A stretch of DNA of 43,734 nt, taken from positions 1 through 43,734 of the forward strand of contig JAKLLG010000018.1 of NCBI GenBank assembly GCA_023150275.1, in the 5' to 3' direction. Within the stretch, counting starts at the first letter, position 1. Each line of letters begins with the position of its first letter. The notes below the pieces were generated by a model. That model was not told where the DNA came from, did not search any database, and saw only the letters and a program-made list of their open reading frames with translations. A program made the position numbers and the translations under genes. This DNA comes from Rhodocyclaceae bacterium. Lineage in GTDB: Bacteria > Pseudomonadota > Gammaproteobacteria > Burkholderiales > Rhodocyclaceae. Shown one piece after another: positions 36,970 through 43,734 of this stretch.

Positions 36970-37866
36970 TCACAGCCCCCTCGTCCACGCCGGGCGCAAG
37001 GGGGCTTTTTCCGGGCAGTCGATTGCCTGCTGCAACTCCGCCAGCAACCGCGCCTTGTCGGCGCCGAGCGTTCCCTTCAGCGGCAGCCAGTTTGAAGCGT
37101 GATCACTGCGAAACACCGTGCGCTTCAGGTCCAGCCCGCCGATGAAGCGCTCCAGCTCAACGAACAGCTCTTGCTGATCGAGCGCCTCCCAGCCGGGGAA
37201 GGCCGCCCGGTAGCGATCCTCACCCAGCGGGAAACTGACCACCAGCGTCGATAGATACTCGGGCTGCGTCGCGTTCATCAGCCGCGCCGAGTTGTCGGCG
37301 TGCTGCGCCGACAGCGCCTGCCCACCGAGACCGTTGAGGATCATCACCGAGCGCGTGATACCGGCCGCCCCCAATTTCTCAAGCGCCTCGCGCGTGCTAT
37401 CGAAGGTCTCGCCCTTGTTCACGGCGGCCAGCACGGCATCGTCGCCCGATTCGGCGCCAACATAGACCATCGCCAATCCGGCGGCGGCCAGCGCATCGAT
37501 CTCGATCTGCGATTTCTTCCGCAGGTTACGCGGCAGGCAGTAACTGGAGATGCGATGCACGCCCGGCAAATGCGCACGAATCGCCTCCAGAATCGCCAGC
37601 AGCCGGCGGGTCGGCAGCACCGTCGCATCGCCATCGGCGAGGAAGACGCGGCGCACGTCGCGGCCGAAGCGCTCGCCGCAGCGGCGGATCGCTTCCATCA
37701 CCTCATCCTCGTCACGCGCACGGAACGCCTTCTGCGGCGCTGTATACATCTCGCAGAAAGTGCATTTGTTCCACGAGCAGCCATCGGTGACGGGCAGGAT
37801 CAGCGATTGCGCCTCGCTCGGCGGGCGAAAGACAGGTTCGACGTAGCGGACGGGGAGGGAAAGCAT
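36970..37866 (-). CDS. Radical SAM protein
   Basis: The protein has 298 residues. A radical-SAM core begins with VTDGCSWNKCTFCEMY; the cluster-binding cysteines are Cys30, Cys35 and Cys38, a CX4CX2C spacing rather than the standard CX3CX2C. YVGAESGDDAVLAAVNKGETFDSTREALEKLGAAGI is the usual mid-barrel pattern of Elp3/HemN-like radical SAM enzymes. No B12 or TRAM domain is attached. The substrate is unknown. The ATG at 37866 is the first in frame. It is convergent with the FecR operon and divergent from the thioredoxin-like gene. Confidence 0.88.
   Translation of the reverse strand: MLSLPVRYVEPVFRPPSEAQSLILPVTDGCSWNKCTFCEMYTAPQKAFRARDEDEVMEAIRRCGERFGRDVRRVFLADGDATVLPTRRLLAILEAIRAHLPGVHRISSYCLPRNLRKKSQIEIDALAAAGLAMVYVGAESGDDAVLAAVNKGETFDSTREALEKLGAAGITRSVMILNGLGGQALSAQHADNSARLMNATQPEYLSTLVVSFPLGEDRYRAAFPGWEALDQQELFVELERFIGGLDLKRTVFRSDHASNWLPLKGTLGADKARLLAELQQAIDCPEKAPLRPAWTRGL
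36974..37010 (+). terminator. Terminator of the FecR operon, inside the convergent radical SAM gene
   Basis: AGCCCCCT (36974-36981) pairs with AGGGGGCT (36999-37006); TTTTT follows to 37010. The stem is strong and points along the plus strand. It lies within the last codons of the minus-strand gene. Confidence 0.85.
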
Positions 37867-37961
37867 CGCGAGGCCAGGAAAGGAAATCGGGCGTCAATTG
37901 TAAGGAATCGACGGCCACGCAGACCAATCGACGTTGCCACCCCATCACGAAAGGAAACATC

Positions 37962-38333
37962 ATGAAGCTGGCCGCCACCCTGCTCCTGTCGCTAAGCACC
38001 AACCTTGCCTTCGCCCTCGACATCCAGCCGTACTCGGCAAAAGCCTTGACCGATTTGCAGCAGGCCGGAAAACCGGTCGCGCTGCACTTCCATGCCGACT
38101 GGTGCCCCACCTGCCGCGCACAGGAGAAGGTGTTCAACGGTTGGAAAGGAGATGCCGCGGTGCCCGGGACGCTGCTCGTTGCCAGCTACGACAACGAACG
38201 CGAGCTGAAGAAGCAATTCGGCGTGCGCAACCAGTCCACCGTGATCGTGTTCAAGGGCAGCAAGGAAACGGCCCGCGTCGGCGGCGCAACGGACCCGGCA
38301 AAGCTGCGCACTGCACTGCAGTCCGCACAGTAA
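37962..38333 (+). CDS. Exported thioredoxin-fold protein
   Basis: The protein has 123 residues. A signal peptide (MKLAATLLLSLSTNLAFA) precedes a thioredoxin domain with active site WCPTC (Cys48, Cys51). HFHADWCPTCRAQEKVF and FGVRNQSTVIVFKGSKETARVGG with the neighbouring hydrophobic strand fit the fold; the cis-Pro position appears to be replaced (QSTVIV rather than the usual xPT), which may alter specificity. AAAGGAAA precedes the ATG at 37962. It lies 22 bp before the CcdA-type gene, its probable reductant supplier. Confidence 0.88.
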   Translation: MKLAATLLLSLSTNLAFALDIQPYSAKALTDLQQAGKPVALHFHADWCPTCRAQEKVFNGWKGDAAVPGTLLVASYDNERELKKQFGVRNQSTVIVFKGSKETARVGGATDPAKLRTALQSAQ

Positions 38334-38355
38334 GCCGCGCAAAGAGACGCTCCGC

Positions 38356-39084
38356 ATGGACCTGCCGCTGACCCACCTCGCGCTGGCGCTCGCCGCCGGC
38401 AGCCTGACCACGCTCTCGCCCTGCGTCTTCCCGATCCTGCCGCTCGTCCTCGGCGGCGCGGTGCAGCGGAACCGCCTGGCTCCGGTGGCGATGGGGGTCG
38501 GCATGGCCGCCTCGTTCGCGGCGATCGGTTTTCTGCTCGGCGCGCTCGGCCCCGCGCTCGGCATCGACGGCGATCACGTGCGCACCTTCGGCGCAGCGCT
38601 TCTCATCGTCTTCGGCCTCGTCATGCTCGTGCCGCTGCTGAACGCCCGTTTCACCGAGTGGATGCTGCCGATCGCCTCATCGGCCAACAGCGCTTCAGCG
38701 CAACTCGACGGCGGATCGCTGGGTGGGGCCTTCCTTCTTGGCGGCGTACTCGGACTCGTCTGGAGCCCCTGCTCCGGCCCGCTGCTCGCGTCGGCGCTGA
38801 CGCTGGTCGCCAGCGAGGGCGGCGCCGGCCGAGGCGCACTCATCCTCGGCCTCTTCGGACTCGGAGCCGCCGCGCCGCTGGTCGCCGTCGCCCACGCCTC
38901 GCGCAGCGGCCTCGCCCACGCGCGCGGCTGGGTACTCGGCCACATCGATGCCATCAAGAAGGCATTCGGTGTGATCATCCTGCTTGCCGGTATCGCGATC
39001 CTCTCCGGCGCCGACAAATGGCTGGAAGCACGCGTCGTCAGCCTGCTGCCGGATAGCTGGGTGGCGCTGACGATTCGCTTCTGA
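38356..39084 (+). CDS. CcdA/DsbD-type thiol transporter
   Basis: The protein has 242 residues with about six membrane segments. CcdA-type proteins carry reducing equivalents from cytoplasmic thioredoxin to periplasmic partners. The redox pair is Cys23 in LSPCVFPILPL and Cys139 in VWSPCSGPLL, matching the two conserved Cys of the DsbD membrane domain. There are no extra periplasmic domains as in full DsbD. The thioredoxin-fold gene just upstream is the likely target; the thiol peroxidase downstream completes a redox group, although about 100 bp separate it. Confidence 0.9.
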   Translation: MDLPLTHLALALAAGSLTTLSPCVFPILPLVLGGAVQRNRLAPVAMGVGMAASFAAIGFLLGALGPALGIDGDHVRTFGAALLIVFGLVMLVPLLNARFTEWMLPIASSANSASAQLDGGSLGGAFLLGGVLGLVWSPCSGPLLASALTLVASEGGAGRGALILGLFGLGAAAPLVAVAHASRSGLAHARGWVLGHIDAIKKAFGVIILLAGIAILSGADKWLEARVVSLLPDSWVALTIRF

Positions 39085-39186
39085 AACAGCGCGAAAACGG
39101 CACGGGAGAACTTTTCCGGAGCCAAGCTGCCAAAACGCCGCTTGATCAGCGACACCAACAATCACAACCCTCTCAGGAAATCGACA

Positions 39187-39690
39187 ATGGCAAACACGGT
39201 CACCCTCGGCGGCAACCCCGTCCCCGTCAATGGCACCTTCCCGCAAACCGGCCAGCAGGCGCCCGCCTTCTCGCTGGTCGGCAAAACGCTGGCGGACGTG
39301 ACGCTCGCCGACTTCGCCGGCAAGCGCAAGGTGCTGAACATTTTCCCGAGCATCGATACGCCGACCTGCGCCACCTCCGTGCGCAAGTTCAACCAGAACG
39401 CCAGCCAACTGGCCAACACCGTGGTGCTCTGCATCTCGGCCGACCTGCCGTTCGCGCAGGCACGCTTCTGCGGGGCCGAAGGGCTGGAGAACGTGGTGAC
39501 GCTGTCTACGATGCGCGGCCGCGAGTTTCTCGCCAGTTACGGCGTTGAACTCGCCGGCGGCCCGCTGGCCGGTATCTCCGCACGTGCGGTGGTCGTACTG
39601 GATGAGCAGGACAAGGTGCTGTACAGCGAACTGGTCGGCGAAATCAAGGACGAGCCGAACTACGACGCGGCGCTGAAAGCGCTCGCATAG
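39187..39690 (+). CDS. tpx: Thiol peroxidase
   Basis: The protein has 167 residues, the size of E. coli Tpx (168). It reduces H2O2 and alkyl hydroperoxides with thioredoxin. The peroxidatic Cys61 lies in [15 protein letters not shown] and the resolving Cys95 in QARFCGAEG, the same positions as in E. coli. The ATG at 39187 gives [20 protein letters not shown], the usual start; an earlier ATG at 39142 adds 15 unrelated residues. A terminator follows 20 bp after the stop. Confidence 0.97.
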   Translation: MANTVTLGGNPVPVNGTFPQTGQQAPAFSLVGKTLADVTLADFAGKRKVLNIFPSIDTPTCATSVRKFNQNASQLANTVVLCISADLPFAQARFCGAEGLENVVTLSTMRGREFLASYGVELAGGPLAGISARAVVVLDEQDKVLYSELVGEIKDEPNYDAALKALA

Positions 39691-39710
39691 ACAGCCGCAG
39701 CGACGCACGG

Positions 39711-39736
39711 GGGCGCCGCAGGGCGCCCTTCGTTTT
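39711..39736 (+). terminator. Intrinsic terminator of tpx
   Basis: GGGCGCC (39711-39717) and GGCGCCC (39722-39728) pair around a 4-base loop, followed by TTCGTTTT. Confidence 0.8.
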
Positions 39737-39844
39737 CGCGATCCGGCATGCTGCCGGTGAGTGCCGCGCCGTGTTATGTTCCGCGCGCCTACCCGGAGCA
39801 TTGAATGGTGCAATGGTCACGAACCCGAGCGCCAGCAAACGATC

Positions 39845-40561
39845 ATGACGATTCTTTCCTCCTCCAGCTTCCGCGCCGGCGCGCGCGAGGGCTTCCAGAT
39901 CTTCCTGCCGCTGTCGGTGGGCCTCATCCCGTGGGCACTGGTCACCGGCATGTCCATGGTCAGTATCGGCATGACGCCGCTGCAGGCGATGGGCATGAAC
40001 GTGATCGTCTTCGCCGGCACGGCCCAGCTCGGCACGCTGCCGCTGATCGCCGCCGGTGCGCCGCTGTGGCTCATTGTCGCGACCGCGCTGGCGCTGAACC
40101 TGCGCTTCCTCATCTTCAGTGCCGCCATCGCCCAGGGCTTCCGGGGCCACGGCGGCGGTGCGCGCTGGCTCTCCGGCCACCTGCTGACCGACGGCGTCTT
40201 CGCCACCTGCGTCGCCAAGATGATGGCGGTCGAGGACAAGGAATGGCGGCTGGGCTACTACCTCGCCCCCTCGCTGTGGAGCTGGCTGCTGTGGCAGACC
40301 TTCGCCCTGATCGGCGTGCTCGCCGCCGGCTCGATCCCGAAGACCTGGTCGCTCGAATTCATGGCGACGATCGCCCTGATGGTGCTGCTGATCCCGATGG
40401 CGAAGATGCGGCCGATGCTGGTTGCGGCGGCAACGGGCGGCCTCACCGCGGTCGTGCTCAACGGGCTGCCGCTCCGGCTCGGCCTCTTCGCGGGCATCTT
40501 CGCCGGCATCGCCGCAGGACTCGCCGCCGACCACTGGCACACGAAGGGGGAGGCGGCATGA
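39845..40561 (+). CDS. azlC: AzlC family branched-chain amino acid exporter, large subunit
   Basis: The protein has 238 residues from the ATG at 39845. It belongs to the AzlC (LIV-E) family: FRAGAREGFQIFLPLSVGLIPWALVTGMSMVSIGMTPLQAMGMNVIVFAGTAQLGTLPL, and LNLRFLIFSAAIAQ are diagnostic. About six membrane segments are predicted. With AzlD it exports branched-chain amino acids or analogues. Placement near leuA and an Lrp-type regulator suits leucine or related substrates. An earlier ATG (39761) adds unrelated sequence. Confidence 0.93.
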   Translation: MTILSSSSFRAGAREGFQIFLPLSVGLIPWALVTGMSMVSIGMTPLQAMGMNVIVFAGTAQLGTLPLIAAGAPLWLIVATALALNLRFLIFSAAIAQGFRGHGGGARWLSGHLLTDGVFATCVAKMMAVEDKEWRLGYYLAPSLWSWLLWQTFALIGVLAAGSIPKTWSLEFMATIALMVLLIPMAKMRPMLVAAATGGLTAVVLNGLPLRLGLFAGIFAGIAAGLAADHWHTKGEAA

Positions 40562-40625
40562 GCGCACCTGCACGGCCGCCCGAAGGGTGCGCTCCCCATC
40601 ACTCGGGAAGGATGTCCCGCAGGGA
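40561..40625 (+). other. Two hairpins between azlC and azlD
   Basis: AGCGCACC (40561-40568) pairs with GGTGCGCT (40586-40593), beginning at the last base of the azlC stop codon. GTCCC and GGGAC (40613-40617, 40621-40625) form a second, small hairpin just before the azlD ribosome-binding site. Neither has a T-run. They may tune the ratio of the two subunits. Confidence 0.45.
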
Positions 40626-40640
40626 CAGGAGGGGTGTTCA

Positions 40641-40967
40641 GTGAACGCCTACGACGCCACGATCTGGGGGATCTTCATCCTCATCGGGCTGGCCACCACC
40701 CTGCCGCGCGCCAGTTTCATCGTGCTCGGCAACCGCGTCACCCTGCCCTCGGTCGTGCAGCGCGCGCTGCGCTATGCGCCGGCAGCGGCGCTCGCGGCCA
40801 TCGTCGTGCCGGACGTGCTGCTCGTTTCCGGCGAACTGGCGCCGCTCAACCCGAAGCTCGCCGCGGCCGGCGCCGCCATCGCCGCGGCATTGCTCTCACG
40901 CAACCCCTGGCTGCCGTTCGTCGCCGGCATGGGGGTACTGCTCGGCTTGAAGCACTTGCTCGGCTAG
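40641..40967 (+). CDS. azlD: AzlD family branched-chain amino acid exporter, small subunit
   Basis: The protein has 108 residues from a GTG start at 40641, chosen because AGGAGGGG stands six bases upstream; the ATG-started frames here are wrong. Four membrane segments are predicted. ATTLPRASFIVLGNRVTLPSVVQRALRYAPAAALAAIVVPDVLL is the AzlD signature. It forms the two-subunit exporter with AzlC. Its stop codon TAG (40965-40967) is part of the left end of a palindromic repeat element. Confidence 0.92.
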   Translation: MNAYDATIWGIFILIGLATTLPRASFIVLGNRVTLPSVVQRALRYAPAAALAAIVVPDVLLVSGELAPLNPKLAAAGAAIAAALLSRNPWLPFVAGMGVLLGLKHLLG

Positions 40968-41132
40968 CAGCCTGTCGGACTTGAAGAATCGAAGCGAAAA
41001 ATGAGGGAGCCGAGGACAGATATTCGCGGGTTTCAAGCGAATAGTCGTTCTATTCGCGCCGAAGACCGCGGAAATATGGACCGGCACCCCTCGTTTTGCA
41101 GCCGATTTCCTTTAAGTCCGACAGGCTGCTAG
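40964..41132. repeat. MITE-like palindromic element between azlD and lrp
   Basis: The ends are perfect 19-bp inverted repeats: CTAGCAGCCTGTCGGACTT at 40964-40982 and its complement at 41114-41132. Inside, the two halves also match imperfectly along their full length (for example AAAATGAGGG against CCCCTCGTTTT in reverse), meeting at a central hairpin GCGAATAG-TCGTT-CTATTCGC (41037-41057). The CTAG at each edge may be a target-site duplication. There is no coding capacity. The RNA of either strand would fold into one long hairpin and could end transcription from both convergent genes. I believe related TIRs recur in betaproteobacterial genomes, but this needs a search. Confidence 0.8.
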
Positions 41133-41590
41133 ACCGGCACCGCCGTCTTGTCGAGCACCCGGCGCAGCACGAAGCTGGTGTGCACTCCGGTCACCCCCTC
41201 GATGCGCGTGATGCGGTTGAGCAGCAGCTCCTGGTAGGCATCCATGTCGCGGATGATCACCTTCAACTGGTAGTCGGCCTCCTGCCCGGTGATGAGCAGG
41301 CATTCGAGCACCTCGGGCTGGGCGGCCACCTTCTTCTCGAAATTCGCGAAGCGTTCCGGCGTGTGCTTGTCCATCGAGATGTGCAGCAGTGCCATCAGCG
41401 AGAGGCCGAGCTTCTTCGCGTCGACCAGTGCGCGATAGCCGGTGATCAGCCCCGCCTCCTCCAGCGCGCGCACGCGGCGTAGGCACGGTGACGGCGACAG
41501 CCCGATGCGGTCGGCCAGTTCCTGGTTGGAGAGGCGCCCGTCGGACTGCAGCACCTCCAGAATATGGCGGTCATAGCGATCAAGTTCCAT
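41129..41590 (-). CDS. Lrp/AsnC family transcriptional regulator
   Basis: The protein has 153 residues. The N-terminal helix-turn-helix (MELDRYDRHILEVLQSDGRLSNQELADRIGLSPSPCLRRVRALEEAGLI) and the C-terminal RAM ligand-binding domain (VLECLLITGQEADYQLKVIIRDMDAYQELLLNRITRIEGVTGVHTSFVL) are both typical. Lrp proteins form octamers and sense amino acids, often leucine. Neighbours azlCD and leuA suggest leucine or branched-chain control. The start is preceded by GGAGG and by a 19-bp palindrome that contains its own -10 box. Its stop codon is supplied by the edge of the MITE-like repeat. Confidence 0.93.
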   Translation of the reverse strand: MELDRYDRHILEVLQSDGRLSNQELADRIGLSPSPCLRRVRALEEAGLITGYRALVDAKKLGLSLMALLHISMDKHTPERFANFEKKVAAQPEVLECLLITGQEADYQLKVIIRDMDAYQELLLNRITRIEGVTGVHTSFVLRRVLDKTAVPV

Positions 41591-41631
41591 GTTTTCGCCC
41601 TCCGGCTTGCGCGCAATTCAGCTAATGAACA

Positions 41632-41651
41632 ATTATATTGTCACAATATAA
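41632..41651. promoter_or_regulatory. Palindromic operator in the lrp-leuA intergenic region
   Basis: TTATATTGT-C-ACAATATAA (41633-41651) is a perfect 9-1-9 palindrome. On the minus strand it contains TATAAT (41632-41637), a likely -10 box of lrp. On the plus strand TTGTCA (41638-41643) and TAGAAT (41659-41664) could be a leuA promoter, though the 15-base spacer is short. It is a strong candidate for Lrp autoregulation and control of leuA. The remaining 220 bases to leuA show no clear leader peptide or riboswitch. Confidence 0.6.
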
Positions 41652-41874
41652 ACGATTTTAGAATTTTGTTGCGCGAAAACCCCAATCAAACGCGACATTC
41701 GCAATCATTCGCCCGCCGACCTCACCTAAACTTGCTTCACCGATTGACGGAAAGCCCCTGCAGCACCGCCGCCCAAACGGCTGCGATCGCTGAAACCGCC
41801 TCACGAGGGCGGACAAGGAAGCTCCCCGACGCATCCCGACCCCGACGAGCAATCACGAACGAAAGCGCACGACA

Positions 41875-43569
41875 ATGAAAAACGCCGCCAGCAAGTACCG
41901 CCCCTTCCCGCCTGTCCGGCTCGCCGACCGGACCTGGCCGGACCGGATCCTCGACAAGGCCCCGGTGTGGATGAGCACCGACCTGCGCGACGGCAACCAG
42001 GCGCTGTTCGAACCGATGAACGCGGAGAAGAAGCTGGGCATGTTCAAGATGCTCTGCGAGATCGGCTTCAAGGAAATCGAGGTTGCCTTCCCGGCCGCCT
42101 CGCAGACCGACTTCGACTTCGTGCGCACGTTGATCGAGGGCGGCCACATCCCCGACGACGTCACCATCGAGGTGCTGACGCAGGCGCGTCCGGCGCTGAT
42201 CGAGCGCACCATCGAATCGCTGGCCGGCGCGAAGCGTGCCATCGTACACGTCTACACCGCGACCTCGCCGGTCTTCCGCGACACGGTCTTCGCGATGCAG
42301 CAGGCCGAGGTCGTGCAGATGGCCGTCGATGCCGTGCGCCAGATCCGCGCACTCACCGATGCGCGTCCGGAAACCGCATGGACGCTGGAATACAGCCCCG
42401 AGACCTTCTCCGCGACCGAGCTCGAATTCGCGCGCGACATCTGCGACGCGGTCACTGAAGCCTGGGGCGCGACGCCCGCGCGCAAGGCGATCCTCAACCT
42501 GCCGGCGACGGTGGAGATGGCGACGCCGAACGTCTATGCCGACCAGATCGAATGGATGCACCGCAACCTTGCGCGGCGCGACAGCGTCATCATCAGCGTG
42601 CATCCGCACAACGACCGCGGCTGTGCCGTGGCGGCCGCCGAACTGGCGATGATGGCCGGTGCCGAGCGCGTCGAGGGCTGCCTCTTCGGTCATGGCGAGC
42701 GCACCGGCAACGTCGACCTCGTCACGCTGGCGCTCAACCTCTACTCGCAGGGGATCGATCCGCAGCTCGACTTCTCCGACATCGACCGCATCGCGCGCAC
42801 CGTCGAGACCTGCACGCAGCTGCCGATCCACCCGCGCCACCCCTATACCGGCGACCTCGTGTTCACCGCCTTCTCGGGCTCGCACCAGGATGCGATCAAG
42901 AAAGGCATGGCCGTGCGCGACGACGCAGCGCACTGGCAGGTACCCTACCTGCCCGTCGACCCGACCGACCTCGGCCGCAGCTACGATTCGATCATTCGGG
43001 TCAACAGCCAGTCCGGCAAGGGCGGCATCGCCTACCTGCTCGAATCCGGCTACGGCCTCGTCATGCCCCGCCGCCTGCAGATCGAGTTCAGCGGCGTCGT
43101 GCAGCAGCACACCGACGCCACCGGCGCCGAAGTCACGGCCGAGGAACTCTGGCAGATCTTCAACGCGCAGTACGTCGAAGCGAACGCGCCGCTGTCCTAC
43201 GTCGAACACCATCTCTTCGAGCACGGGGCCGCACAGGGCGTCAAACTCACCGTCGCCATGGGCGAGCGCCGCTTCACGCTCTCCGGCGAAGGCAACGGCC
43301 CGATCGATGCCGTCATCCAGGCGCTGCGGGTTCCCGTCAGCGTGCTTGCCTACGAGGAGCGCTCGCTCGGCCAGGGCGCCGATGCGCGTGCCGTCGCCTT
43401 CGTCGAGATGGCGGGTGGCGAGCAGCCGGGCAGCACCCACGGCGTCGGGATCGACGACAACATCGTCACCGCATCGATCTTCGCCGTGATCTCGGGCATC
43501 AACCGCATTGCCGCCCGCGATGCGGACATCATCCAGGACATTGTCCCGCACGCCTTGCGGGCGGCCTGA
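41875..43569 (+). CDS. leuA: 2-isopropylmalate synthase (long LeuA2-type)
   Basis: The protein has 564 residues. It condenses acetyl-CoA with 2-ketoisovalerate, the committed step of leucine synthesis. The catalytic DRE-TIM barrel opens with [67 protein letters not shown] holds the metal-binding HxH region. The C-terminal regulatory domain (from about 440) should bind leucine. The length and the N-terminal extension [20 protein letters not shown] match the actinobacterial/proteobacterial LeuA2 form rather than the 520-residue E. coli form. It lies 284 bp from the divergent lrp gene; a group II intron end follows 11 bp after the stop. Confidence 0.97.
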   Translation: MKNAASKYRPFPPVRLADRTWPDRILDKAPVWMSTDLRDGNQALFEPMNAEKKLGMFKMLCEIGFKEIEVAFPAASQTDFDFVRTLIEGGHIPDDVTIEVLTQARPALIERTIESLAGAKRAIVHVYTATSPVFRDTVFAMQQAEVVQMAVDAVRQIRALTDARPETAWTLEYSPETFSATELEFARDICDAVTEAWGATPARKAILNLPATVEMATPNVYADQIEWMHRNLARRDSVIISVHPHNDRGCAVAAAELAMMAGAERVEGCLFGHGERTGNVDLVTLALNLYSQGIDPQLDFSDIDRIARTVETCTQLPIHPRHPYTGDLVFTAFSGSHQDAIKKGMAVRDDAAHWQVPYLPVDPTDLGRSYDSIIRVNSQSGKGGIAYLLESGYGLVMPRRLQIEFSGVVQQHTDATGAEVTAEELWQIFNAQYVEANAPLSYVEHHLFEHGAAQGVKLTVAMGERRFTLSGEGNGPIDAVIQALRVPVSVLAYEERSLGQGADARAVAFVEMAGGEQPGSTHGVGIDDNIVTASIFAVISGINRIAARDADIIQDIVPHALRAA

Positions 43570-43579
43570 AACGGAGGCA

Positions 43580-43734
43580 ATCGAGTAGGGGACAGGGTCA
43601 CCCCCGTCGCCCTCTCACACCACCGGACGTGCGGTTCCGCATCCGGCGGTTCATTGAACACACTGGAGTCGTCGCATCGTATCGAGTAGCGACACCAGCC
43701 CCAAACGATCAAAAAAGGACTTCGGAAAAGCCGC
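43580..43734 (-). mobile_element. 3' end of a group II intron (domains V and VI), partial
   Basis: Read on the minus strand, GAACCGCCGGATGCGG-AACC-GCACGTCC and following GGTGG (43618-43652) fold as the 34-nt hairpin of group II domain V, with the characteristic GTCCGG distal arm and internal bulge. Domain VI follows (GAGAGGGCG ... CCCCTACTCGAT). An unpaired A seven bases from the end (CCCCT-A-CTCGAT) is a good branch point, which puts the 3' splice site near 43580. The rest of the intron lies outside the window. Insertion is just after leuA, in the opposite orientation. Confidence 0.75.
43651..43734 (-). CDS. C-terminus of the intron-encoded reverse transcriptase/maturase (partial)
   Basis: Only the last 27 residues are in the window: the frame is open from the edge (FPKSFFDRLGLVSLLDTM, then RRLQCVQ) to a TGA at 43651-43653. 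The stop touches the start of intron domain V. That position, directly before domain V, is unusual for typical introns, whose frame lies in domain IV, but fits a frame running to its end. The assignment rests on this position and on a weak recollection of similar C-termini, not on catalytic motifs. Confidence 0.5.
   Translation of the reverse strand, partial: AAFPKSFFDRLGLVSLLDTMRRLQCVQ

Noticed and set aside
41591..41874. Leucine leader peptide or attenuator before leuA
   Set aside because: No short frame with a run of Leu codons and no alternative stem pair with a T-run was found.
41737..43551. 604-codon minus-strand frame opposite leuA
   Set aside because: Antisense shadow; composition is Asp/Arg/Val-rich and mirrors leuA codons.

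Overview
The window looks like a chromosomal segment of a GC-rich betaproteobacterium, most likely of the Rhodocyclales. This is inferred from protein style, base composition and gene neighbourhoods (rsmI/yraN/diaA/dolP, uvrA facing MFS-ssb, pyrC near rnpB). No rRNA or tRNA is present to fix the taxonomy. Most of it is housekeeping DNA with several accessory insertions. Mobile DNA bounds both ends: the 3' end of an ISL3-type transposase gene on the left, which cuts off a nucleotidyltransferase-fold gene, and the 3' end of a group II intron on the right, just behind leuA.

Left part (1-8.4 kb): IS end, truncated gene with a two-palindrome control region, RNase P RNA (rnpB, minus), a DUF3025 gene, a small lipoprotein, pyrC and rsmI (all minus). 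Facing them is yraN - secreted HIRAN protein - diaA/gmhA - dolP, an E. coli-like locus lacking lpoA. A hipBA toxin-antitoxin pair follows, with three evenly spaced operators.

Centre-left (8.4-18 kb): a tightly coupled minus-strand operon of ten genes (gpx, folE2, FAD amine oxidoreductase, DUF1365, cyclopropane-fatty-acid-type methyltransferase, chalcone-isomerase-like protein, MFS, DUF3833 lipoprotein, SDR, NTF2-like). It faces a MerR regulator with a B12-binding photosensory domain (LitR/CarH type). Three near-identical palindromes lie between them. I read this as a light- and B12-controlled membrane-lipid modification and photo-oxidative protection operon.

Middle (18-33.3 kb): hldE-C/rfaE2, kup with a G-rich leader, an MlaE/MlaD/lipoprotein set without an ATPase gene, MFS-ssb on the minus strand, and uvrA followed by a PaeR7I/XhoI-like restriction-modification pair. 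The pair fits between uvrA and dgkA with start/stop overlaps at both outer joints. pepN closes the run. The predicted recognition site CTCGAG appears only twice in my manual scan of the window.

Right part (33.3-43.7 kb): a three-gene envelope operon (TPR plus outer-membrane barrel protein and two FecR-domain secreted paralogues), a radical SAM gene, a thioredoxin/CcdA/Tpx redox group, azlCD, a 169-bp palindromic MITE-like repeat whose CTAG ends carry the stop codons of two convergent genes, an Lrp-type regulator, and leuA.
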